Positions 21,499 to 29,329 of a DNA stretch of 64,000 bases are shown here, piece by piece. Under the pieces are notes generated by a model. That model saw only the letters and a list, made by a program, of their open reading frames with translations, did not search any database and had not been told where the DNA came from. Source of the DNA: Rhodocyclales bacterium. Its GTDB lineage: Bacteria > Pseudomonadota > Gammaproteobacteria > Burkholderiales > Rhodocyclaceae. The stretch is from the NCBI GenBank assembly GCA_016235745.1, contig JACRJA010000057.1:38107-102106 (forward strand). Reading direction: 5' to 3'. How positions within the stretch are numbered: the first letter of the stretch is position 1; every line of letters starts with the position of its first letter. Position numbers and translations under genes: made by a program.

Positions 21499-22581
21499 TC
21501 AGAGCTTGATGCTCGTCATGTACTGGTCGTAGCTCATCTCCGAGAGGCGGAACCAGGAATACTCGTCGCGCAGGAATTTCTCGTAGTGCGCGTAGATCTT
21601 CTTCCAGTCGGGGTTGGTGTCGTTGAGCTCAGCGAAGAGTTCGTTGCGGGCCTTGAACGAGGCATCCATCATGTCTTTGGGGAAGCGGCCGATCTTCGCC
21701 CCTTCGGCCACGAGTTTGCGGATGGTGTCGGGATTGCGTGCGTCGTACTTTGCCGTCATCCGGGTGTGGGCGTCGCTCGCGGCGACGCGGATGAGTTCCT
21801 GGTAGCGCTTGGGCAGCCCCTCGTAGGCTTTCTTGTTGACGTAGAGCGACAGCTGGGCACCGCCTTCCCACCAGGCCGGGTAGTAGCCGTAGGGCGCGAC
21901 TTTGTGGAAGCCGAGTTTGTAGTCGTCGTAGACGGTGGTCCATTCCACCGCGTCGATCGTGCCTTTTTCCAGCGCCTGATAGAGCTCGCCGCCGGGGATA
22001 GCCTGCGGCACGGCGCCGAGCTTGGTGAGCACGCGACCGGCGAGGTTGCTGATGCGGATCTTCAGCCCTTTCAGGTCATCGATCGACTTGATCTCCTTGC
22101 GGTACCAGCCGCCCCACTGGGCGCCGGTATTGCCCAGGGGGAAGTTGACGATGTCGTATTTGGCGAAGAGCTCGCGCATCAGCTGCAGGCCGCCGGCATC
22201 GTACATCCAGGCGTTGATCATGCGCGCGTTGAGACCGAAGGGAACGGCGCAGTCGAAGGCGAGCGCATCGTTCTTGCCGACGAAGTAGTACGAGGCGGAG
22301 TGAGCCATCTCGACCGTGCCTTGCTGCACCGCGTCGAATACGCCGAAGGCCGGCACCAGTTCGCCGGCGGCGAAGACTTCGATCTGGAACTTGCCTTCGG
22401 AGAGTTCGCTGATGGCTTTGCTCATCTCCTCGGCCGCGCCATAGATGGTGTCGAGCGACTTGGGGAAGCTCGAGGCGAGGCGCCAGCGGATGTTCTGCTG
22501 TGCCATGACGATGGCCGGAGCGGTGCCGCTGGCGAGGATGCCGGCGATGCCGGCTCCCTGGAGGAACTTGCGTCGTTGCAT
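21499..22581 (-). CDS. TRAP transporter substrate-binding protein, DctP family
   Basis: A 360-residue periplasmic binding protein. The N terminus MQRRKFLQGAGIAGILASGTAPAI is an RR-type (possibly Tat) signal followed by a hydrophobic core. The mature part has ASSFPKSLDTIYGAAEEMSKAI, the conserved GLKIRISNLAGRVL arginine region that binds the ligand carboxylate, and DAVEWTTVYDDYKLGFHKVA. Related proteins carry 2-oxo or other organic acids. No DctQ or DctM membrane subunit lies nearby, so this is an orphan component. ATG at 22579-22581 with GGGAGA upstream fixes the start. Confidence 0.9.
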   Translation of the reverse strand: MQRRKFLQGAGIAGILASGTAPAIVMAQQNIRWRLASSFPKSLDTIYGAAEEMSKAISELSEGKFQIEVFAAGELVPAFGVFDAVQQGTVEMAHSASYYFVGKNDALAFDCAVPFGLNARMINAWMYDAGGLQLMRELFAKYDIVNFPLGNTGAQWGGWYRKEIKSIDDLKGLKIRISNLAGRVLTKLGAVPQAIPGGELYQALEKGTIDAVEWTTVYDDYKLGFHKVAPYGYYPAWWEGGAQLSLYVNKKAYEGLPKRYQELIRVAASDAHTRMTAKYDARNPDTIRKLVAEGAKIGRFPKDMMDASFKARNELFAELNDTNPDWKKIYAHYEKFLRDEYSWFRLSEMSYDQYMTSIKL

Positions 22582-22804
22582 GGTGGGTCTCCCTTTATGG
22601 TTGAAACAAGCGGCGCGCCGAGGCGGCGGCCTCCAATTGAGCACCTCGAACACCCGTCGCGAGCGGCGGCAGTGGCAAGCGTCGATGGCAGAATGCGAGG
22701 AACATCACAGGCTAGCCAAGCATCCAGCCCTGCAAATGCGGCAAGCGGCCGCGTACGCGTGCGTTCGAGGTGTTCTATGGTACCGCAAAGCGGCGGTCTA
22801 CTCT
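22582..22804. other. Intergenic region between TRAP gene and pmbA
   Basis: This 223-base gap lies upstream of the TRAP gene and downstream of pmbA, both on the minus strand. It holds a perfect ten-base inverted repeat, CACCTCGAAC at 22642-22651 and GTTCGAGGTG at 22763-22772, about 110 bases apart. No open frame or convincing terminator was seen. The repeat could be a pair of operator sites for the TRAP gene (weak inference). Confidence 0.35.
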
Positions 22805-24151
22805 TCAGTCGCCGGCCACCTGCATCACTTCGATCAGGGTGGAGCCGAGGCGGTAGCGGTGACACGGACGAGCGTCGTCGGCCACGCCGCCGATGGCGGC
22901 GAACATCTGCAGCAAATTGCCGGCGATGGTGATCTCGCTCACCGGATGGACGATTTCACCGTGCTCCACCCAGAAGCCGGCTGCGCCGCGGGAATAATCG
23001 CCGGTGACGGGATTGACGCCATGCCCCATCAGTTCGGTGACGAGGAGCCCCCGCCCCATCTCGCGCAGCAACGCCTCGCGGCTGGGGTGCGTCGGCGGCA
23101 CGAGCAGGTTGTGCGCTCCGCCGGCGTTGCCGGTGCTCGGCAGGCCCAGTTTGCGCCCGGAATAGGTGGAGAGAAACCAGCCCTGCAGCACGCCCTCGGT
23201 CACCACCGTGCGTTTGGCCGTGGCTACGCCCTCGTCGTCGAAGGGGGCCGAGCCGGGGGCTTTGGGGATGAAAGGATCTTCGAGCAGCGTGACGCGCGGG
23301 GAGAAGACGCGCTCGCCCAATTTGCCGAGCAGGAAGGAGGTCTTGCGGTAGAGGGCGCCGCCGCTCGCGGCATGGACGAAGTGCGACAGCAGGCTGCTCG
23401 AGACGGTGTGGTCGAACACCACGGGGTAGGTGCCGGTGGGGATGCGCCGCGCGCCGAGCCGGGCGATCGCCCGCCGTCCGGCGCTGCGTCCGATCGTCTC
23501 GGCCGGTTCGAGATCGAGCGGATCGCGCCGCCAATCCCACCAGTGATCGCGCTCCATGCCGGCTTCGTCCTGGGCGATCACGCTGCAGGCAAGGGAGTGC
23601 GCCGTGGTCGGGTAGCCGGCGAGGAAACCGAGCGAATTGGCGAGCACGAACTGCTGCGCCTGGGTCGAGACCGTCGCCCCTTCGGAATTGACGATGCGCT
23701 CATCCACGGCGAGCGCGGCCGCCTCGCAGGCGCGGGCGAGTTCGATCGCCGCCTCGGCTTCCAGCGCCCAAGGGTGGAAGAGCGAGAGCTTGGGCAAATG
23801 CTGTGGATCGGCCAGGCGTTGCGCCTCGGGCAAGCCCGCGGCATCGTCTTCGGCAGTGAGCTGGGCGATGGCCACGGCGGCGGCCACGGTGCGCTCGATC
23901 GCTTCCGGATTCATGTCGCTCGAACTCGCTTGCCCCCGCCGCTTGCCGACGTAGACCGTGACGCTCAAGCCTTTGTCGTGATGGTGTTCGAGCGTCTCGA
24001 GCGCGCCGCGGCGTACGGTGACCGACAGGCCCCGGCCTTCGGAGACGCTGACCTCGGCCGCATCGGCACCGAGCCTGCGCGCCTGAGCGAGCGCCGCTTC
24101 GGCGATGCGCGCCAGTTCATCGCGGGGATAGGCAAATTCGACCGCTGGCAT
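22805..24151 (-). CDS. pmbA: Metalloprotease PmbA (TldE-like)
   Basis: A 448-residue TldD/PmbA family protein. Typical features are RRGALETLEHHHDKGLSVTVYVGKRRGQASSSD near the N terminus and the C-terminal glycine-rich NLLVPPTH, MGHGVNPVTGDYSRGAAGFWVEHG and EITIAGNLLQMF blocks. PmbA/TldE partners with TldD in a protease that processes small peptides such as microcins and unfolded proteins; the catalytic metal site is in TldD, which is not in this window. It is divergent from yjgA. Confidence 0.93.
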   Translation of the reverse strand: MPAVEFAYPRDELARIAEAALAQARRLGADAAEVSVSEGRGLSVTVRRGALETLEHHHDKGLSVTVYVGKRRGQASSSDMNPEAIERTVAAAVAIAQLTAEDDAAGLPEAQRLADPQHLPKLSLFHPWALEAEAAIELARACEAAALAVDERIVNSEGATVSTQAQQFVLANSLGFLAGYPTTAHSLACSVIAQDEAGMERDHWWDWRRDPLDLEPAETIGRSAGRRAIARLGARRIPTGTYPVVFDHTVSSSLLSHFVHAASGGALYRKTSFLLGKLGERVFSPRVTLLEDPFIPKAPGSAPFDDEGVATAKRTVVTEGVLQGWFLSTYSGRKLGLPSTGNAGGAHNLLVPPTHPSREALLREMGRGLLVTELMGHGVNPVTGDYSRGAAGFWVEHGEIVHPVSEITIAGNLLQMFAAIGGVADDARPCHRYRLGSTLIEVMQVAGD

Positions 24152-24176
24152 TCCGGGCTCTCCTAAGGGACTGGCT

Positions 24177-24182
24177 TATAAT
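24177..24182 (+). promoter_or_regulatory. Candidate -10 box for yjgA
   Basis: TATAAT lies 40 bases upstream of the yjgA ATG in the divergent gap with pmbA. No good -35 was found at the normal spacing, so this is only a candidate promoter. Confidence 0.35.
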
Positions 24183-24222
24183 TCTATCCCTCTCTGGCTG
24201 TAATCCCGAGTAATCCTTGCCG

Positions 24223-24786
24223 ATGACTTCCTCCCTGCCGCCATCCCGCCCCGAAGCCCCGCCCTCGAAGACGCGGCGCAAGAAAGCCATGCTCGCCTTG
24301 CAAGATCTGGGCGAGCGGCTCTCGGCGCTGTCGCGCGAGCGTCTGGCGCGGCTCGATCTGCCCGAGACCCTGCTCATAGCCATTCTGGAAGCCAAGCGGC
24401 TGGAGGGCAAGCACGAGGCGCGGCGCCGCCAGATGCAGTACGTCGGCCGTCTCATGCGCGAGGTCGATGCAGCGGCGCTCGCCCAGCGCCTCGCGGGGCT
24501 GGAGGGGGATTCGCCGCAGGCCAAGGCGCGGCGGGCGCAGCTCGAACGGCTGCGCGAGCGTTTTCTCGCAGACGAAGGCGTGCTGGGCGAAATCCTTTCC
24601 TGGGCGCCGCAGGCCGACGTGCAGCACTTGCGCGCGCTGCGGCGCAAGGCGCTGGAAGAACGGCAGAAGGGAGAGCCGACGGGCGAGGCCTATCGTGCGC
24701 TCTATCAGGAGTTGAAGGCGCTCTTCCATGCGCGCGAGACAGATGAGGGTTTGGATGCGGCCGCAGAACAAGGAGCGGAGGAATGA
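24223..24786 (+). CDS. yjgA: Ribosome-associated protein YjgA (DarP, DUF615)
   Basis: A 187-residue, highly charged helical protein of the DUF615/YjgA family. SKTRRKKAMLALQDLGERLSAL, ILEAKRLEGKHEARRRQMQYVGRLMRE and the C-terminal YRALYQELKALF are conserved. DarP/YjgA associates with pre-50S particles and aids late 23S rRNA maturation. The start is ATG 24223; a TTG at 24217 in frame is unlikely. Its stop overlaps mogA by four bases. The order pmbA-yjgA-mog is widespread in this class. Confidence 0.92.
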   Translation: MTSSLPPSRPEAPPSKTRRKKAMLALQDLGERLSALSRERLARLDLPETLLIAILEAKRLEGKHEARRRQMQYVGRLMREVDAAALAQRLAGLEGDSPQAKARRAQLERLRERFLADEGVLGEILSWAPQADVQHLRALRRKALEERQKGEPTGEAYRALYQELKALFHARETDEGLDAAAEQGAEE

Positions 24787-25400
24787 AAGCGGAGGCAGTG
24801 ATCGGGCTCGTATCGGTGAGCGACCGGGCAAGCGGGGGAATCTATGAGGATCGCGGCCTGCCGGCGCTGGAGACGTGGCTTTCCCGGGCGCTCGTCTCGC
24901 CCTGGCGGGCGGAAAAGCGCTTGATTCCCGACGAACGGGCCGTGATCGAGCGCACCTTGATCGAACTGGCCGACGAGCTCGGCTGCTGCCTCATCTTTAC
25001 CACCGGCGGCACGGGGCCGGCGCCGCGCGACGTCACGCCCGAGGCGACGCTCGCGGTGGGGGAGAAGGAGCTGCCCGGCTTCGGCGAAGAGATGCGGCGC
25101 ATCGGCCTGCGTTTCGTGCCTACCGCCATCCTGTCGCGCCAGGTGGCGGTGATCCGCGGCCGCACGCTCATCGTGAACCTTCCGGGGCAGCCGAAGTCCA
25201 TTCAGGAAACCCTGGAAGGGTTGCGCGATGCCGAGGGCAAAGTGATCCACGCCGGCCTCTTCGCGGCCATTCCCTATGCGATCGACCTCATCGGCGGGCC
25301 CTATCTGGAAACGGATCCCGCGGTCGTCGCGGCGTTCCGTCCCAAAAGCGCCGTCAAACCCCTCCAGGGAGGAGGTAGCGAGGAAAAGGAAAACCCATGA
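24783..25400 (+). CDS. mog: Molybdopterin adenylyltransferase MogA
   Basis: A 205-residue enzyme that adenylylates molybdopterin before molybdenum insertion. IGLVSVSDRASGGIYEDRGLPAL at the N terminus, the MPT-binding FTTGGTGPAPRDVTPEAT and the NLPGQPKSIQETLEGL segment identify MogA. The cofactor made here would serve SoxC, the molybdenum sulfane dehydrogenase encoded about 4 kb downstream. It overlaps yjgA and aroG by four bases each. Confidence 0.93.
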   Translation: MKAEAVIGLVSVSDRASGGIYEDRGLPALETWLSRALVSPWRAEKRLIPDERAVIERTLIELADELGCCLIFTTGGTGPAPRDVTPEATLAVGEKELPGFGEEMRRIGLRFVPTAILSRQVAVIRGRTLIVNLPGQPKSIQETLEGLRDAEGKVIHAGLFAAIPYAIDLIGGPYLETDPAVVAAFRPKSAVKPLQGGGSEEKENP

Positions 25401-26488
25401 ATACCGCCAAAGCCCATACCCGGTTGCACGTCGACGACGTGCGCATCAAGGAGATCAAGGAACTCGTGCCGCCAGCGCACGTGCTGCGCGAGTTTCCCGC
25501 CACCCCCGCTTCGGCCGAGACCACTTTTCTCGCGCGCCAGGCGATCCACCGCATCCTCTACGGCGCCGATGATCGGCTGCTGGTGATCGTCGGTCCGTGC
25601 TCCATCCACGACGCGGATGCGGCGCTGGAGTACGCCCGCCGGCTCAAGGAGCAGGCAGACCGGCTGCGCGGCGAGCTGCTGGTGGTGATGCGCGTCTACT
25701 TCGAAAAGCCGCGCACGACGGTGGGCTGGAAGGGGCTCATCAACGACCCCTATCTGGACGACTCCTACCGCATCAACGACGGCATTCGGCTGGCGCGGCG
25801 GTTGCTGTGGGAGATCACCGAGATGGGTCTGCCGGCCGCCACCGAGTTCCTCGACATGATCACGCCGCAGTACATCGCCGACCTCATCGCCTGGGGGGCG
25901 ATCGGGGCGCGCACCACCGAGAGCCAGGTGCACCGCGAGCTCGCTTCGGGGCTCTCCTGCCCGGTGGGTTTCAAGAACGGCACCGACGGCAACGTGCGCA
26001 TCGCCATCGACGCCATCAAGGCGGCCCAGGCGCCGCACCATTTCCTGTCGGTGACCAAGGCCGGGCACTCGGCCATCGTCAGCACCGCCGGCAACGAAGA
26101 CTGCCACGTGATCCTGCGTGGCGGCAAGGAGCCCAATTACGATGCCACCAGCGTCGAGGCGGCCTGCCGTGACCTGGGCGCGGCCGGCATCCCGGCCAAG
26201 GTGATGATCGACTGCTCGCACGGCAACAGCCGCAAGCAGTTCCAGCGGCAGCTCGAAGTGGTCGAAGCGGTGGCCGAACAGCTCGCCGGGGGCGAGGATC
26301 GCATCATCGGCGTGATGATCGAGTCGCATCTGAAGGAAGGGCGGCAGGATTTGGTGCCGGGCAAACCGCTCGAATACGGCAAGAGCATCACGGATGCCTG
26401 CATCGGCTGGGAAGATACGGTCGCGGCGCTCGATCGGCTTGCCGAGGCGGTGACCGCTCGGCGCGTGGCGCTAGCGCAGCGCGCCTGA
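25397..26488 (+). CDS. aroG: 3-deoxy-7-phosphoheptulonate synthase, class I
   Basis: DAHP synthase condenses PEP and erythrose-4-phosphate at the entry to the shikimate pathway. The 363-residue protein is type I-alpha by its N terminus (TRLHVDDVRIKEIKELVPPAHVL). It has VGPCSIHD, RVYFEKPRTTVGWKGLINDP, IGARTTESQVHRELASG, GFKNGTDGN and IDCSHGNSRKQ. I cannot tell which aromatic amino acid inhibits it. ATG 25397 overlaps mogA by four bases. It is the last gene before the sulfur block. Confidence 0.95.
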   Translation: MNTAKAHTRLHVDDVRIKEIKELVPPAHVLREFPATPASAETTFLARQAIHRILYGADDRLLVIVGPCSIHDADAALEYARRLKEQADRLRGELLVVMRVYFEKPRTTVGWKGLINDPYLDDSYRINDGIRLARRLLWEITEMGLPAATEFLDMITPQYIADLIAWGAIGARTTESQVHRELASGLSCPVGFKNGTDGNVRIAIDAIKAAQAPHHFLSVTKAGHSAIVSTAGNEDCHVILRGGKEPNYDATSVEAACRDLGAAGIPAKVMIDCSHGNSRKQFQRQLEVVEAVAEQLAGGEDRIIGVMIESHLKEGRQDLVPGKPLEYGKSITDACIGWEDTVAALDRLAEAVTARRVALAQRA

Positions 26489-26593
26489 CCCTTTCCGCGC
26501 TTTTTCATCCCGTTCCGCGGCGTTCGAGCGGGCGCGCCGACGGTGCGCTCGCTTCCCCTGCACGCCTGCTGGCCGCAAACCCAATTCCCCTAC

Positions 26594-26622
26594 TTGACAT
26601 CCTATACCCTATGTGCGAGGAT
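26594..26622 (+). promoter_or_regulatory. Candidate sigma-70 promoter of the sulfur block
   Basis: A perfect -35 (TTGACA, 26594-26599) is followed after 17 bases by GAGGAT (26617-26622), a weak -10 match. It lies about 90 bases upstream of the tetraheme cytochrome gene in the 221-base gap after aroG. An additional TATAAT occurs at 26660-26665 without a clear -35. Confidence 0.45.
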
Positions 26623-26626
26623 TTGT

Positions 26627-26642
26627 ATAAACCCTAGTTTAT
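26627..26642. promoter_or_regulatory. Candidate operator ATAAAC-N4-GTTTAT upstream of the sulfur block
   Basis: ATAAAC (26627-26632) and GTTTAT (26637-26642) form a perfect six-base inverted repeat with a CCTA spacer, just after the candidate -10. The ten-mer TATAAACCCT at 26626-26635 recurs exactly at 40247-40256, upstream of the rhodanese/TsuA module. This suggests one regulator binding both sites (inference). Confidence 0.45.
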
Positions 26643-26709
26643 TATTTATCACTATAAATTATAATTCGGTCGCTGGATGACGATCGGCATCGGAGGGAGG
26701 GGACGTTCG

Positions 26710-27246
26710 ATGAAGCAGCTCGCGATCGTGCTGGTTGCCTTCGTGTGCGGCGCGGTGGCTCTGGCCGGCGCCGACGCCGTCTTCGATTACACCAGCCGGA
26801 CCGAATTCTGCATCTCCTGCCACACGATGCGGTGGAACTACGAAGAGTACAAAACCACCGTTCATTACAAAAACCGGCTCGGCATCAAGACCGAATGTGC
26901 CGACTGCCACGTCCCCAAGCCCTTCTTTCCCAAGGTGGTCTCCAAGATCGTCGCTCTCAAGGACGTCTACCACCAGTTCGCCGGCACCATCGACACCCGC
27001 GAGAAATTCGACGCCCATCGCTGGGCGATGGCCAATCGCGTCTGGGACAAGATGAAAGCGAGCGATTCGCGCGAGTGCCGCAGCTGCCATGAGTACCAAG
27101 ACATGGATCTGTCCGCGCAGGCCAAGATCGCGCTGCGGCGCCACGAAAAGGCCGCGATGGAAGGCAAGAGCTGCATCGAATGTCACCAGGGCATCGTGCA
27201 TCAAATTCCGCGGGCGCCGGCCGAGACGGCCGCGGCACGGCGCTAG
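26710..27246 (+). CDS. Tetraheme c-type cytochrome, NapC/NirT-like
   Basis: A 178-residue protein with one N-terminal membrane helix (LAIVLVAFVCGAVALAG) as uncleaved anchor, and four haem-binding CxxCH motifs: CISCH, CADCH, CRSCH and CIECH. This is the NapC/NirT architecture, in which the protein passes electrons between the quinone pool and periplasmic enzymes. The start at ATG 26710, with GGGAGGGG upstream, places the helix at the very N terminus; an ATG at 26677 is the alternative. It heads the sulfur block and probably links FccAB or Sox electron flow to the membrane. That role is inferred from position only. Confidence 0.88.
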   Translation: MKQLAIVLVAFVCGAVALAGADAVFDYTSRTEFCISCHTMRWNYEEYKTTVHYKNRLGIKTECADCHVPKPFFPKVVSKIVALKDVYHQFAGTIDTREKFDAHRWAMANRVWDKMKASDSRECRSCHEYQDMDLSAQAKIALRRHEKAAMEGKSCIECHQGIVHQIPRAPAETAAARR

Positions 27247-27355
27247 AAAGGGGCGGTATGACGGGTGTTGGCCGAGGGGACGCTCGTTGGGCGTGCCGAG
27301 GAAGTTCCTGGTTCGGTGACAAACCGGGGCAATACAGTCAACGAGGAGGAGATCG

Positions 27356-27952
27356 ATGAAGACGAAGACCTTGATGGGGGCGATGGTCATCGCCGGCGCA
27401 GCGCTGTCGACCGTTCCTGTCCTTGCCGCCGATCCGGCAACGAATCTGCTGAGCGCCATGTGCTCCGGTTGTCACGGCACCGACGGCTCGAGCCGCGGCC
27501 CGACCATCCCGTCGATCGCGGGAATGAATGCGGAGTATTTCGTCGACAGCATGAAGGCTTTTCGTGACGGAACGCGCGCCGCCACGGTGATGACGCGCAT
27601 CGCCAAGGGCTACACCGATCAGGAGATCGAGGCCATGGCGCAGTATTTCGCTGCGCAGAAACTCGTCCGATTCCCGCAGTCCTTCGACCCGAAACTGGCC
27701 GAGCGCGGCAAACGCCTGCACGAGAACTACTGCGAGAAATGCCACGAGGACGGCGGGATGAAATCTGACGAGGCGGGCGTCCTGGCTGGGCAGATGATGC
27801 CGTACCTGCGCTTCTCGCTCGATGACTTCCTCCAGGGGCGCCGCGAGATCGACAAGAAGATGAAGGCCAAGGTGGACGATCTTCTCGCGGCCGAAGGCAA
27901 GGAAGGGCTCGAGGCGGTGGTGCATTTCTATGGCAGCCAGCACGACAAGTAA
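27356..27952 (+). CDS. fccA: Diheme cytochrome c subunit of flavocytochrome c sulfide dehydrogenase
   Basis: A 198-residue periplasmic cytochrome with a Sec signal (MKTKTLMGAMVIAGAALSTVPVLA, cut after AA) and two haem motifs, CSGCH near residue 36 and CEKCH near residue 127, in two cytochrome-c domains of the c4/FccA type. The size fits the diheme FccA of Allochromatium-like enzymes. It carries electrons from the flavin subunit encoded 12 bases downstream. AGGAGGAG precedes the ATG. Confidence 0.92.
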   Translation: MKTKTLMGAMVIAGAALSTVPVLAADPATNLLSAMCSGCHGTDGSSRGPTIPSIAGMNAEYFVDSMKAFRDGTRAATVMTRIAKGYTDQEIEAMAQYFAAQKLVRFPQSFDPKLAERGKRLHENYCEKCHEDGGMKSDEAGVLAGQMMPYLRFSLDDFLQGRREIDKKMKAKVDDLLAAEGKEGLEAVVHFYGSQHDK

Positions 27953-27964
27953 GGGGAGGGGACC

Positions 27965-29239
27965 ATGGAACGGATCAGTCGACGGGGATTCATCAAAGCG
28001 GCGGGGAGCACGGCGCTCGTCGGGATGCTGGGAGCGCCCTATCTGGCGCTGGGGGCTACGAAGAAGGTGGTGGTGGTCGGTGGAGGTCCCGGTGGGGCGA
28101 CGGCGGCCAAGTACCTACGGCGGCTGGACCCAGGCATCGAGGTGACGCTGATCGAGCCGAAGAAGGAGTATTACACCTGCTTCTTCAGCAACGAGGTGAT
28201 CGGCGGCGGGCGCACGCTCGAGACGCTGCGTTTCACCTACGACGGGCTGAAGAAACACGGGGTGCAGGTGGTGCACGACACCGTCACCGGCATCGACGGC
28301 GGGGCGGGAACGGTGACGACGGCTGGCGGCCAGAGGTTTGCCTTCGATCGCTGCATCGTCGCGCCGGGCATCGACTTCAAATGGGGGGCGATCGAGGGCT
28401 ACGACGAGAAGGCCTCCGAGACGCTGCCGCACGCGTGGAAAGCGGGCGAGCAGACGATGCTGTTGCGCCGCCAGCTCGAGAGCATGGCCGACGGCGGCAC
28501 CGTCATCATCGTCGCGCCGCCTTCGCCGTATCGCTGTCCGCCAGGGCCCTACGAGCGGGCTTCTCTGATTGCCCATTACTTGAAGACGCACAAACCCAAG
28601 TCCAAGATCCTGATCCTTGATCCGAAGGACGGTTTTTCCAAGCGGCCGCTGTTTGAGGCCGGCTGGAAGAAACACTATCCCGGCATGATCGAGTGGGTGA
28701 GCGGGCAAAAAGGCGGCAAGGCGGAGGCCGTCGACGTGGCGGCGCGCGTGGTGCGCACCGAGATGGATCAGTTCAAGGGGGACGTGATCAACGTCATCCC
28801 GCCGCAGACGGCCGGGCGGATCGCGCTCGCCGCGGGGCTGGCCGACGACAAGGGATGGTGTCCGAACGATCCGGCCACGTTCGAATCGACGCTGGTGCCC
28901 AAGGTCCACGTCATCGGCGATGCGAGCATCGCCGGGGCGATGCCGAAGTCCGCCTATGCGGCCAATTCGCAGGCCAAAGTCTGTGCGATGGCCGTGGTCG
29001 CCTTGCTCTCCGGCAAACAGCCGCCCACGCCGTCCTATTTCAACACCTGCTACAGCATGATCGCGCCCGATCATGCGGTGACGATCGTCGGCGTCTATCG
29101 CCTGCAGGACGGAAGAATCTCCGAGGTGCCGGGCTCTGGCGGCATCACGCCGGTCGATGCCTCGGAGGAGATGTTGCGGCGCGAGATGGCTTATGCCCAG
29201 TCCTGGTTCAACAACATCACCGATGACATCTTCGGCTGA
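27965..29239 (+). CDS. fccB: Flavocytochrome c sulfide dehydrogenase, flavoprotein subunit
   Basis: A 424-residue FAD enzyme that oxidises sulfide to sulfur or polysulfide in the periplasm. It has a Tat signal (SRRGFIKAAG), the FAD-binding VVVVGGGPGGATAA near residue 37, and YTCFFSNEVIGG, whose cysteine matches the residue that binds FAD covalently in characterised FccB. The redox cysteines sit in YRCPPGPYERASL and FNTCYSMIAP. The C-terminal FCSD domain is complete. It pairs with fccA just upstream. Confidence 0.95.
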   Translation: MERISRRGFIKAAGSTALVGMLGAPYLALGATKKVVVVGGGPGGATAAKYLRRLDPGIEVTLIEPKKEYYTCFFSNEVIGGGRTLETLRFTYDGLKKHGVQVVHDTVTGIDGGAGTVTTAGGQRFAFDRCIVAPGIDFKWGAIEGYDEKASETLPHAWKAGEQTMLLRRQLESMADGGTVIIVAPPSPYRCPPGPYERASLIAHYLKTHKPKSKILILDPKDGFSKRPLFEAGWKKHYPGMIEWVSGQKGGKAEAVDVAARVVRTEMDQFKGDVINVIPPQTAGRIALAAGLADDKGWCPNDPATFESTLVPKVHVIGDASIAGAMPKSAYAANSQAKVCAMAVVALLSGKQPPTPSYFNTCYSMIAPDHAVTIVGVYRLQDGRISEVPGSGGITPVDASEEMLRREMAYAQSWFNNITDDIFG

Positions 29240-29249
29240 TGGAAAAGAT

Positions 29250-29280
29250 TTGCCGGCGCCGGGGATCGCGGCGCCGGCAA
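29250..29280 (+). other. Strong hairpin between fccB and soxC
   Basis: TTGCCGGCGCC (29250-29260) and GGCGCCGGCAA (29270-29280) form a perfect 11-base stem with a nine-base loop, ten bases after the fccB stop. There is no T-run behind it. It may be a Rho-type or partial terminator, or an mRNA-stabilising stem that sets different levels of fccAB and sox transcripts (inference). Confidence 0.55.
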
Positions 29281-29329
29281 TGCCCTTCCGATACGAACAC
29301 GTGAGCGACCCATATCGGGGGAGAGGACG

